From: Fulvia fulva
Lineage: Eukaryota; Ascomycota; Dothideomycetes; Mycosphaerellales; Mycosphaerellaceae
Reading direction: 5' to 3'
Length of the DNA stretch: 64,000 nucleotides
NCBI RefSeq assembly: GCF_020509005.1
Contig: NC_063022.1
Location: 2,480,001-2,544,000 of the forward strand
The notes beneath the pieces are model-generated. The model was given only the letters and a program-made list of their open reading frames with translations, was not told the origin of the DNA and ran no database searches. A program made the position numbers and the translations under genes. Within the stretch, counting starts at the first letter, position 1. Each line of letters begins with the position of its first letter. Shown here piece after piece: positions 19,801 to 30,512 of the stretch.

Positions 19801-21946
19801 TAGTATTACTAAGGCCATTCCGTAGCGTACGGTTATATCTAGTAGCTTTCCCCCTAGAAACGCGTACGGGGGAGTGAATTCGAGTCCCTACTATAGCTAG
19901 TAGAGGTTGAAGTCGCCGAGGAGTACTTACTTTATGTCTTAGCTTAGGGTCCGCTCTAGGTAGGCGAGGGTTCCTAGTTCCCTACTCGTCCGACCCCGCG
20001 GTAGCGGGTTATAAACGTTATAGATCTAGATAGGGCCTTATATCGTGTCGATCTAGATTAATGTTATGTCTCCTAGGTTGCCCTACTACGGTAGTATAAC
20101 CTTCTACGACTCAAGGTCTATAGTCTTGCTTACGTATATATATGTCCTCGGGATAACGCCTCGTTAGCCCGCGATTACGGTGTAGTATCTCCGGTCATTA
20201 CAAGTAGCTAGGAGTCCTACGTAGGGGTTGATCTATAGTTCCTATACCGTAATAACGTAGTACCGTAGCGGGTCTAGCTCTTATAGAAAGTGGCGCTAGA
20301 CTATGTCCCTACTTTTGTTTACGTTATACTATACGATAGTAATGTCGTTATATAGTATTATTTATTATCCGTAAGGTCTATTTCCGTACTAACCTACTAT
20401 ATCTCCTAAGCCTATACCTCGCTATCCGGCTAGCCCTAGGGCTACTAGGGCGCCCTAAAGATTCGTATTTAGCCTAGTTCGTTAGCAGCCCGGTTAAGGT
20501 GTCGAGGCCTACCGGGAGGTAGATACGTTTACGGTTAGGTTCCCTTATTCGTCTCTTCTACCCTCTTCCTTTTACTCGGCTCGAAGCCCTTATATACGGT
20601 AGGTCCCTCCTACTATCGTTAGGGGTACCTAGCTAGTATAGAGATCCTTACTTGTCTCGATCGTTCTTATGCTACTATTCTAGCCGGGTATTAGCTTGAA
20701 TACGCTAGGTGCCTTCTGCCGTAGTATACGTACCTACTCTCCTTTTTTCGGCATTCCCTTCCCTAGTATAGGCCTACGTAGTAAGGACACCTTAGGGTCT
20801 TCTCCCCGTATTTTAGGGCTATATAACCGTACTGTTAGCATTAGAAGCATTGTAGTACCCTATAGCTACTCTAATAGATCTCCGTGTCTATTCTCTCGTA
20901 GTTCTAGAATAGCCTATTGTCTAGTATCTAGTTAGCTTATTCCGCTGTCTCTACCTAAATAATAAGCGATAAATACGTCTTTTCTCGGTCTACTATCTTA
21001 TATAGCTATGCCGCCTTCGTTAGTCGTACTCCTAGGGAGGTGTTCTAGTTCTATACTTAGAGGTAGGGAAGGTCTTCGACCTTAAATGTCCTAGGGACCC
21101 CGTAGGCGATAACGGTATACTATTAGTAGGAGACTCGTACCGACTTCGCGACTTTAGTAGTCCACTCTTTATAGGTCTCTAGCTTTCGTCTATTAGACTC
21201 TTATACGGTAAAGAGTCTTACTACGCCTATTGCCTCTACCCTCGCCCTAACTACCTCCTTTTGGCCGATTCTGTCGACAATCTCCTTGCTTATTAGGGCT
21301 ACGATTTCTTGTTTCTCCGCCGGATTAGTAATGTATAGGCGTACCGCCTTACTTGCCTTTAGAGGGGGTCGATTTTTACCTACTACTACTATTACCTATA
21401 TAGTTAGTTTCTAGCCTGCCTTCTGTATTACTCATTAGATTGTCTTCGGGATTTAGTATAATAGCGCTTTTAGCGCTCCTAGTAGCTGTGCTATAGTGTT
21501 CTTATATACCCGGGCTAGGTATTCGTTATCCCCTAGTAAGTTCTCCGCCTCCGTATATAGGGTCGTCTACGCTATATTGTTTGTCGTTAGCCTCTACTTT
21601 CTATATAGTAGGCCTTAGCTTGTGTCCTAGGTTTTTTCTTAGTTTGTTCCCCGGTTTGACTCTTAGTATAGAATGTTCGTAAGGCTATAGCTCTCGTTAG
21701 TTGCTATTCTTCGCTATTATTCGGGGTCGCGCTTCCTAATTAGGCAGTTATCCTCCGTAACTCCGTAATTCTAGGGTCTGCCTTTAGGGGAAAGGGACCT
21801 CGGTTTTAGGGTTTTTTGTATTACGATTACGCCGCCGCTAGCGTAGGCGGGTCGCTACTACTTAAGTAGATTACTCGTCTTAATAAGGGCTGTCGATTAA
21901 GGGCTAAAACGTATCCCCTAGTAGAATGTCAATTGTCTTCGCTCGA
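16808..21946 (-). mobile_element. Tad-2 LINE, full-length copy (right arm and beyond)
   Basis: 5,139 bp, tail at 16,808, 5' end at 21,946, flanked on both sides by the 13-base duplication TAATAAGATTATA (16,795-16,807 and 21,947-21,959). Encodes ORF1 (about 21,830-20,400) and ORF2 (about 20,370-16,900) with endonuclease, reverse transcriptase (FVDDTNIL near 18,310-18,285) and RNase H remnants. The first ~540 bp (21,411-21,946) are absent from the left arm. Plus-strand ORFs at 15,708, 18,453 and 20,696 are antisense shadows identical to minus-strand ones in the left arm. Confidence 0.9.
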
Positions 21947-21959
21947 TAATAAGATTATA

Positions 21960-24037
21960 TACTAGCTCTATACTCCGGTGACTATACTTTTCGTAATAGT
22001 GTATTACGATCTCTTTCTAAGCATTATTATCGTCTACTACTAGCTATATCGGTACACCCCTTCGCCGCTAATAAAATAAGAGCTTGTATCTTAAGTAGTA
22101 CCGAGGACTCTTCTTAACGAGGTTTCGATACTTAGCCCGGGTGACCCCTTCCGGTCGTGTTCGATATACTAGAATATAAGCTATAAGCTCGGAATTGTTA
22201 CTATACTAGGGTTCGAGGAGTCGTTTATACTCTAGAATAACGAGGAAAGTGTTAACTAGCTCGGCGTAACGGAAGAATTTGTCGTTAATTATCTTATTAA
22301 TATTATCGTTAGGTTCCGTAAGCTCCTTAGCTATAGGTAGTTTACGAGACAGTATATCCGGTCCGGAGTGCTTCTTCCTATCGACATGCCTTACTTTAAA
22401 GGTGAACAGCCGGATCTAAGTAACCTACCTTGCTATTATAGAGTTTAGAATGTCAGATACTAGCCGATTTAACTACTATACTAGCGTTTTAGTATCAACT
22501 TCGAGGATGAAGTCTACTCCTACGAGGTAGCGCTACACCTTCTTAAGGCCCTTCAGCACTCCGAGGTACTCCCGCTTTTCTATATCGTACTTAGCCTCGT
22601 TTACGTTCTAGGTGCCGCTCTTATATCTTACCGGGTGTCTTCGTTAAGTATTGTCTAGTAATTCCTACGATATTATATAACCCTACCTAATACTACTCGT
22701 ATTAATAGAAACGAAGATCCTACTAGCTCCTAGGGCGTAGGAGATAGTTACTAACGCTAGTGCTATTACTAAGAATCTTACTAGGTTCTCCTTCGAGAAC
22801 TGCTTATTCTTAGTCTAGACAAACTCGACGTCCTTCCTTAAAAGCTTATATATTAGCCGAGCGACGATCACGAACTAGGGGACCTAAATCCGGAAGTAAA
22901 TATAGATCCTAATATAAACTCGAACGTCCTTTACGTACTTTAGGGTTAGCTAGTTTAAGATCTTAGCTACTACCTTAGGATCTAGATAGCGGCCGCTCGG
23001 GCTAGTAATATAGCCTACGATCTTTAGGGTCTTATAAAGCCACTGCGACTTTTCCCCTACGACCACCGCTCCGGCCCTCTCTAGGTCCGTAAGAATAAGA
23101 TTAAGGGATATAATATGTTCTACGACCTATTGTCGAAGGCTAGGCTCTACCTTAGCGTTACTATAGTCCTTAGTAGGACCTTTTACGCCGATATCGTTAA
23201 GAAATAGTTTTGCTCGGTAAGAAATATAGTCTATTAACACCTTAGTTACTACCCGTACGAACTGAGCAACTGAGTTCGTCGTACCCTATAGTAACGTTAT
23301 ATACCGTATAATCCTAAGAGGCGTTATAAAGGCCGTTAAGTCTCGGCTGCTTTCGTTAAGCGTGATCTAGTCGTACCCCGAAAATAAGTCTACTAAAGAG
23401 GCTACTCTATACCTAGTAAAGTCTTCCGAGAACCCGTATATATCTAGGGGAATGTTCGTATCCCTTATCGTCACCTCGTTTAAGAGTATAGCGGAGTTGA
23501 TTAACCTATATAGTATAGCTTTACTATTTAGCTCGACCTTCTTCGCTACTAAGAACTAAGCATTCGTATAAGCACCTTGACTATACTTTAGAATTCTGTT
23601 CTTAATTCGAGCGCGGATTATCTGTTCTATAATCGATCGTAAGCTTAGGTATAACCGAATATTCCGCGCCTACTACGGTTTATACGTAATCGTTATAATC
23701 TTCTAAGAAGGCATAACATTATGTCTAATCTACCGTATATAGCTAAAATCCTACGCTAGGACACCTTCTTAATTAAAGAGCATTTCTTTAAACATTTATC
23801 TTTCCTTAGCCGAGAGAGCGATACTAACCTTAATACTAGCGAGCCTTTTAGGTATAATCCTCGAGCCGCGCTCGATACTAGAGAACTTTTTAATAAGATA
23901 CCTCCTATCGAACGGGCCTTGCCCTACTAGTATTAGAGATTCCTAGTAAAGGGCCTTCCGCTTCTAATCTATATTACTATCTACTTTTGACTAAGGCCTC
24001 TCGTAAACGCTCGCGTTAATAGGTCTTTTCTTATTAG
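21960..24037 (-). pseudogene. Gyp-1 reverse transcriptase, RNase H and integrase zinc-binding region
   Basis: Read on the minus strand from about 24,037: reverse transcriptase blocks, then at about 22,610-22,330 a typical gypsy RNase H end, EAKYDIEKREYLGVLKGLKK, then FILEVDTKTLV, then RLFTFKVRHVDRKKHSGPD. At 22,060-21,960 comes a degraded HHCC region (HYYEKYSHRSIELVYNL). The catalytic YxDD could not be read with certainty. RIP stops throughout. Confidence 0.82.
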
Positions 24038-24055
24038 CTTTACGCTTATATATAG
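24038..24055 (+). repeat. Target-site duplication of Tad-3 copy A
   Basis: CTTTACGCTTATATATAG occurs here at the LINE tail and again at 28,142-28,159 after the LINE 5' end. Eighteen matching bases, although the last few may overlap the tail. Confidence 0.8.
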
Positions 24056-27000
24056 ATAGATAGATTTGTTATTCTCCTATTCTAGGACCCTATCCGGCCT
24101 ATATAGGTATATATCTATTGTTATGTACAAAGGGAAACCCGAATAGGTGAAAACCCTTCCCGCCCCCGACTACTCCTTATCTAGATTAGCTTTCCCTCTA
24201 AACGTACGTAGTCTATATTACTACCCCGTTAGCCCCCGCTCCTAGCCGGTCTCGTCGCGCTACGTCGTACTACGTCGTGTCCTCTCTTCCTATACTACTC
24301 CTACTAGGCGGTACTATTCTAGCTAGCCCTTCTCTAGTATCTAGTTCGTAATACGCCGTAGGTCCTTAGCGTTGTTAAGAAGTGCCCTAATCGTCCGGTT
24401 CCTCGCCTTTACTATCTACTCCCCCCTTCCTAGCGACTACCTCGGACAGACGAGGAGTGCGTACCGTACGTTCTAGGAGCGATAGCCGTAGGGGTAGCTA
24501 GTATTCGTATATCCTAGAACCTTCCTCTATAATAGGTACCCCTAGAGGCCGATGTGTTCGCTTCGTAGTTGGGTTACTATACTACTCTATACCCTCGTAA
24601 GGCGGTAGTAGATGAGCTTTAGGGGGTGCTTGACCGCGGATTTCGTAGCTAACTATTCCTTAGGTTATCCCGCTAGCTAAGGGCGTCTACTATACCCTAT
24701 AACCTAGTTGTTCTACCTCTCTTTCTATAGTTGCTCTATAAACGATTTCTTACCTTCCTATTATATTACTAGCTATTCGTCCCTTACCCGGTAGTTCGGC
24801 TCGTTTCCGGGTCGAATACCCCTATACGCTAGTACTAATTCGCGGGCCCTTACGACTATACTAGCGATGACCTTCTATACTAGGTACTATACCAACTTGC
24901 CTAAGTAGGAGGTCCGTAGTCCCTAGATATATAGGTCGATCGGCGGTAAAGCGGTCTCGTACTTAAGTATCCTCGTTAGTATCGACTTATATACCCCGGT
25001 GACCTTCCTTAGGTATTAGTTTTAAATCTTCGCTAGCGGCGCGACGAGTCCCTTCGATAGGTAGGCCCTCTCGGTTCAGGACTACACTTAGCTACTATAG
25101 GTAAGGACTGGCCGTATCATAGCCGTATATAGAAGTCGTAACTACCGGAAGTCCGCCCTCTATATAGACGTAGTAAGCCTCTAGTATAATGCTATATTCT
25201 GTTTAGCTTTCCGTAATATTACCTATAGGTACTTCCTCTACCGTAGCGCCGGGTCTACCTATAGTCCGAGGATCCTAAGCTAATTTGCCGGGTTAGTCGT
25301 GTACCCCTATATATAGATAGAAGCTTATATATTATAGAACCGTAGCCGGCGCGTAAAGTGTATTAGATTGTACTTTTCTAGGGCAAACCGAGCCCCGTAC
25401 CTCCTAGCCTAGTCCTCGCAGATCTTGTGCTTCTCTTCTAGTAGCCTATAGTTCTCCTTAGTCGAGGAAGACTACGCTAGGATGTTTATGTCGTCTACGA
25501 AGCCGCTCGTAGCGGTGTTCTAGGATTCTAGGGCTAGGAGCAGCGTCGCTATAAAGAAGAGGAACAGAATAGGTACTAGCGTTAAGCCTTACGGGATTCT
25601 AGTATAGACTACTTGAAATAGGCTTCTATACTAGCCGACTAGGATCGACGTACTACGGTTTTAGAGGTAGGACCGTACGAAGTTAACAAGCTACTTAGGG
25701 AGTCCTTTCGACCTTAGGATATAGAGTAGCCGCGGGTATAACACGTAGTCGAAGGCTCCCGATATATCTAGGCTAAGTAAGGAAGCTACCTTGTCCATAT
25801 TCTTATACTAGATAGCCTTTACCTAAGAGGTAATAAGTTCTATCGCGGATAGCGTCGATCGCTATAGGCGCGTACCTATCTAGGTATCCGGGAGTAGGGA
25901 GTGTTCCTCTACCGCCTCGGAGAGTCTCGTTATAACTAGCTTCTTAAGCGCCTTCCTAAGAGTGTTAAGGAGCGTAATTAGGCGGTACGACTTTACCTAC
26001 GTATAGTCTTCCTTTTACGGCTTACGTAGGACTACTATCGTCGATTATTTAAATACTATTAGGTAGTATCCGGTCTATAGGCAGGCGTTAAAGATCGCTA
26101 TAACTACTAGGGCTAGTTGATCTCTATACTTCTTTAGTAGCTCGTTTAGGATCCTATCCGGCCCCGGGGCTTTCTTCGCCGGTAACTTCCTAAGTATAGC
26201 GGCAACTTCTCCCTCGGACACCTCCTATTAGACCGCGATACTAGGGGCTAGGGGAGTAGAGCTGTTTATATCGCTTAGATTAGCCTCGACTAGGGGCGGG
26301 AAGAACTTACTAGCTAGTAGACGCGCCTTAGCCTCGGGGTCGCTAACCGGGCTACTAGGTAATTATAGCGCTAGGATAGAGAAGGAGGGGCCCTATATAG
26401 GGTCCTATCGGGCCCATTTTGCTAGCTTCTATATCCTCGCTAGCTTGCCGGCGATTTCTTCTACTATAGCCCTCTAGCCGACTACTTTCTCCCTCCGTAT
26501 TATAGCTTTCTTCTATTAGTATGCCTCCCTATATACGTTCTAGGCCTCCTCGCTATAGCTACTGGTCTACACCCGGCGGGCTCTTATTACTTCTCTTACT
26601 ACCGTAGTACACTCCGGCGTCTAGTATAGTTTAGACCATGTCGTTAGTTAGGTAAGCGGAACGTAAAGTAAGGTCGCTTTTCTTATTTCGTCTATTAACC
26701 CCTAGACTACCTCGTCTAGCTCGTCTTTACTTTTATATTACTACTACGCGATCTAGACTAGCCTCTTAGAGTTATCGAGGTACGCCTAGATATTAGCCTA
26801 GTAGGCCTTTCCCTAGTTTAGCTTAGGGGTTCTCGCTAGTATACGTTATATCTATATCGTAATAGAGGTCCTAACTAGTATATAGTCTAACGACGCCTCG
26901 AGGTTATATTCGATCCTATAGTAGGTTACCGTATAGTAGTAGCTATCTAAGATCTAGGAGAGGTCGATCGTGCCTTAGAGTCCCCCTCTCTTCTAGGTGC

Positions 27001-28141
27001 CTAGGTCCTTCGGGGTATTAAGGGCAATTACGTTACTCGCTATTAAGTCGAATACTTCGTCGGCTATAGGGTGCGGCTATATAAGGCTTTCCTAGGAAGG
27101 GTGGTATATATTAAAGTCTCCTACTACGATGTGGCACCCTTGTCTCTTAAGCGCACTGTCTAGGTGTCTGTAGACCCCTAGGTCGCGGCTAGACCTCGAG
27201 GCTAGCGGTTATATATATAGGTTGTGTATCTAGGTACTACCTACGTAGAGGGAGGTTATATCGCCCCCGCCTTCTTCGTCTACGTAGTATACTACCTCCT
27301 AGTCGGATTCTAGTATATCCTTACTAATATAGAAGCACGTACGGGGTCTGCTGTCGCCTCGTAGGTATGTCGTATAGCCTAGTAACTTATAGGTCGTTAG
27401 TCTCTTATAGTACGGGTTAATCTATAGCTTCTAGATTATAAGGACGTAGTAGACGCGCGGGTCCGCCTTATATAGGAAATGGTTCTAGACTATATCTTTG
27501 CTATAGTTAACGTTATACTAGATAATGCTAAGCGTGTCGAGGCTAGTTATCGGTATCGACAATTATTTCCTCTATATCGTCCTATGTCCTACTGCCCTAT
27601 ACGTCCTAGTCTACGCCTATCGGCTATATACTAAAGGGGAGCCGGGCCTAGTTAGATTCCCTCGCCGTAGCTAGTAGAGCACGTAGCCTCCCGTACGCCC
27701 TAGGTTATGTATCCTTTATATCGTTCTCGGCCCTAGGGCGCTTATACCCGACCGCCGCTAGTTAGTTCCGGTATAGGCTAGCCTTACGGTCGCCGTAGAA
27801 TCTTAGGGCGACGGTTCTATTTATGATTGCCTTGTTTTTCGCTAGTTTCCGCTATAGGCATTCCGTACTATACGATAGGTAGTGCCCCGGATAGTTCGCG
27901 TAGCGTCTCGTAGCCTAGGCTACTATTGCCTAGGAGTTGCCTAATATAGCTAGGCACCTCCGCGGCGTTTAGAGCTGAAGAAACAGGGTGAAGAGAGCTT
28001 CAAGCTATCTAGATTAAATAACGTAGAACTCCCTTAGTCCTAGGGGTAGTGGCCTACTTTATATATCGTTAGAATAGCCTTAATAAGAGCTTTCGAATGT
28101 GTCGTATTTTAGGGCCCTTTCGAATATATCTACGGTCGGTT
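24056..28141 (-). mobile_element. Tad-3 LINE copy A (internal deletion)
   Basis: A Tad1-type LINE with its (GATA)n-type tail at about 24,056-24,070, a C-terminal region to about 25,300, reverse transcriptase at about 25,450-26,300 (GFVDDINIL near 25,506-25,478, KAPGPDRI near 26,170-26,145), endonuclease at about 27,560-27,080, and a 5' untranslated part to 28,141. Compared with copy C it lacks about 0.9 kb around 27,910, including the ORF1 zinc knuckle. RIP-degraded. Confidence 0.85.
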
Positions 28142-28164
28142 CTTTACGCTTATATATAGTAAAT

Positions 28165-29250
28165 GGTCGACGACGAGAATCACCTGTACGTAGTGTCGGC
28201 TACGAACCTCTCGTCTAGCTACGAGAGAGCCAAGTATTCTCACGCTGGAGCGTCGTAGGCGCGACGGGCGCGTAGCGTAGGCGAAGCCGCGGCGAATAGA
28301 GGACTACTAGCAAAACGGGTATGAAAACCATCCGACGAGCGTATACTCGTGTCGGGAGCGAGTCCCTCTTCTTTCTACGTGTAAGAAGGGCGCGGAACCG
28401 TGGCCTATACGCTCGATAGGACACCTCTAGTATAAGTGTAGAATTTTCACCTCCGGAGACCGTAAACCGAGCGGGCTAAGCGACGAACATTAGACGAGCG
28501 GACTACAGAACAACAACTAAGCGGACTATATAACGGCGTCGAGCGGACTACGAAACAATCTAGTGTTTGCTAGCGGGCAATACGGTAGGTAGGTGGATAC
28601 GCGACGAAGCCTATAAGGGCCTATTGAACACCCGGTATAGGAACGAGGGTTTTGCCTAAGGTACTGCCTATCCCGCTACACAACGTACCTAGTCTGACAT
28701 AGTAGATTGCGACGAGGAAAAGACGATAGCCTAAGCAAGGAAAAGACGGCTGTTAGGACGGGGAAAAGACGTGTAATACAAGTGGATTAGTTCTATGATC
28801 GGGGAGGATCGAGGGCAGGGTAATAAGGAACTTCATATTAGTTAGTAGGTAGAAACGTAAGGAGTACGCTGCCCGGCGTGGTGTATGCCCCGAGCAAACC
28901 TACGAGGTATAGACGGCCGCTTTCTAGAGATAGGCTACGGTAACGCGAAGGGCGTCAAAACCTAGGGCGTAGTATACATTAGTAGCGACGGCTAACACTG
29001 TCTATATAGCCCGAGAGGACGGATACGTATGTCGGTCAATAGAGAGCACTAAAGGGCTTAGGCCTATAGAGGTGGATATTGGCTTAAGGAGCAAATAGGG
29101 AGGGAGGGCGTAGAGGGAAGCTTTTGCTCCGGGCTAACCTCTCGAAACGAGGCTATACGGTGGTACTAGATAAGTAGGAAAGCGCGGTTAAGACTTGTCA
29201 CCTTATCTCGTAGCTAGCTTACTAAATACGATTCCTTCCTTACTAGATAT
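28165..29250 (+). other. 5' module of the chimeric LINE, function unknown
   Basis: About 1.09 kb without recognisable coding capacity. The 69-codon minus-strand ORF at 28,215-28,424 has no features I recognise. It keeps more CA and TG than its surroundings, so it is less RIP-mutated. Two short arrays stand out: GCGG(G/A)CTA at 28,471, 28,498, 28,521 and 28,543, and GGAAAAGACG at 28,716, 28,739 and 28,762, both with a period near 23 bases. CCGAGCGGGCTA at 28,467-28,478 also occurs in the Fot1 terminal repeat. It may derive from a host RNA or another element. Confidence 0.55.
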
Positions 29251-30498
29251 AGGGGCACACGACTAACCCGGCAAATTAGCTTAGGATCCTCGGACTATAG
29301 GTAGACCCGGCGCTACGGTAGAGGAAGCACGTATAGGCAATATTACGGAAAGCTAAACAGAATATAGCATTATACTAGAGGCTTACTACGTCTATATAGG
29401 GGGCGGACTTCCGGTAGTCACGACTTCTATATACGGCTATTATACGGCTAGTCCTTACCTATAGTAGCCAAGTGTAGTCCTTAGGCGAGAGGGCCTACCT
29501 ATCGAAGGGACTCGTCGCGCCGCTAGCGAAGATCCAAAACTAATGCCTAAGGAAGGTCACCGGGGCATATAAGTCGACACTAACGAGGATGCTTAAGCAC
29601 GAGACCGCTATACCGCCGATCGACCTATACATCTAGGGACTACGGACCTCCTACTTAGGCAAGTCGGCATAGTACCTAGTATAGAAGGTCATCGCTAGTG
29701 TAGTCGTAAGGGCCCGCGAATTAGTACTAGCGTATAGGGGCATTCGACCCGGAAACGAGCCGAACTACCGGGTAAGGGACGAATAGCTAGTAATATAATA
29801 GGAAGGTAAGAAATCGTTTGTAGAGCAACTATAGAAAGAGAGGTAGAACAACTAGGTTGTAGGGCATAGTGGACGCCCTTAGCTAGCGGGACAACCTAAG
29901 GAATAGTTAGCTACAAAATCCGCGGTCAAGCACCCCCCGAAGCTCATCTACTACCGCCTTACGAGGGTATAGAGTAGCATAGCAACCTAACTACGAAGCG
30001 AACACATCGGCCTCTAGGGGTACCTATTATAGAGGAAGGTTCTAGGATATACGAATACTAGCTGCCCCTACGGCTATTGCTCCTAGAACGTACGGCACGT
30101 ACTCCTCGTCTGTCCGAGGTGGTCGCTAGGAAGGGGGGAGTGGATAGCAAAGGCGAGGAACCGGTCGATTAGGGCACTTCTTAACAACGCTAAGGACCTA
30201 CGGCGCATTACGAACTAGATACTAGAGAAGGGCTAGCTAGAACAGTACCGCCTAGTAGGAACAGTATAGGAAGAGAGGACACGACGTAGCGCGACGAGAC
30301 CGGCTAGGAGCGGGGGCTAACGGGGTAGTAATATAGACTACGTACGTTTAGAGGGAAAGCTAATCTAGATAAGGAGTAGTCGGGGGCGGGAAGGATTTTC
30401 ACCTATTCGGGTTTCCCTTTGTACATAACAATAGATATATACCTATATAGGCCGGATAGAGTCCTAGAACAGGGGAATAACAAATCTATCTATCTATC
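28165..30498 (+). mobile_element. Chimeric LINE: unrelated ~1.1-kb 5' module joined to the 3' end of Tad-3
   Basis: 29,250-30,498 matches the 3' part of Tad-3 up to the (TATC)n tail. 28,165-29,250 has no counterpart in the full-length Tad-3 copy C. The whole is flanked by one 14-base duplication, TATATATAGTAAAT (28,151-28,164 and 30,499-30,512), and the host element Gyp-1 continues on either side, so module and LINE end entered as one insertion. This is the structure expected from template switching during target-primed reverse transcription. It resembles the composite retroelement MINE of the rice blast fungus (a ~1.1-kb module fused to a LINE 3' end). Confidence 0.75.
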
Positions 30499-30512
30499 TA
30501 TATATAGTAAAT

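Larger units (their letters stand above)
14264..21410. repeat. Right arm of the 7.1-kb inverted repeat
   Basis: Reverse complement of 2,390-9,536. Outside the arm (from 21,411) the Tad-2 LINE and then Gyp-1 continue naturally, whereas inside the arm edge (before 14,264) the Fot1 element is cut off and joined to a copia fragment. The right arm is thus continuous with its surroundings on the outer side only. Confidence 0.95.

Noticed and set aside
28215..28424. 69-codon ORF in the chimeric LINE module as a gene
   Set aside because: No start context, homology or conserved motif that I can recognise, and a strongly Arg-biased composition typical of a chance frame in CG-rich DNA.
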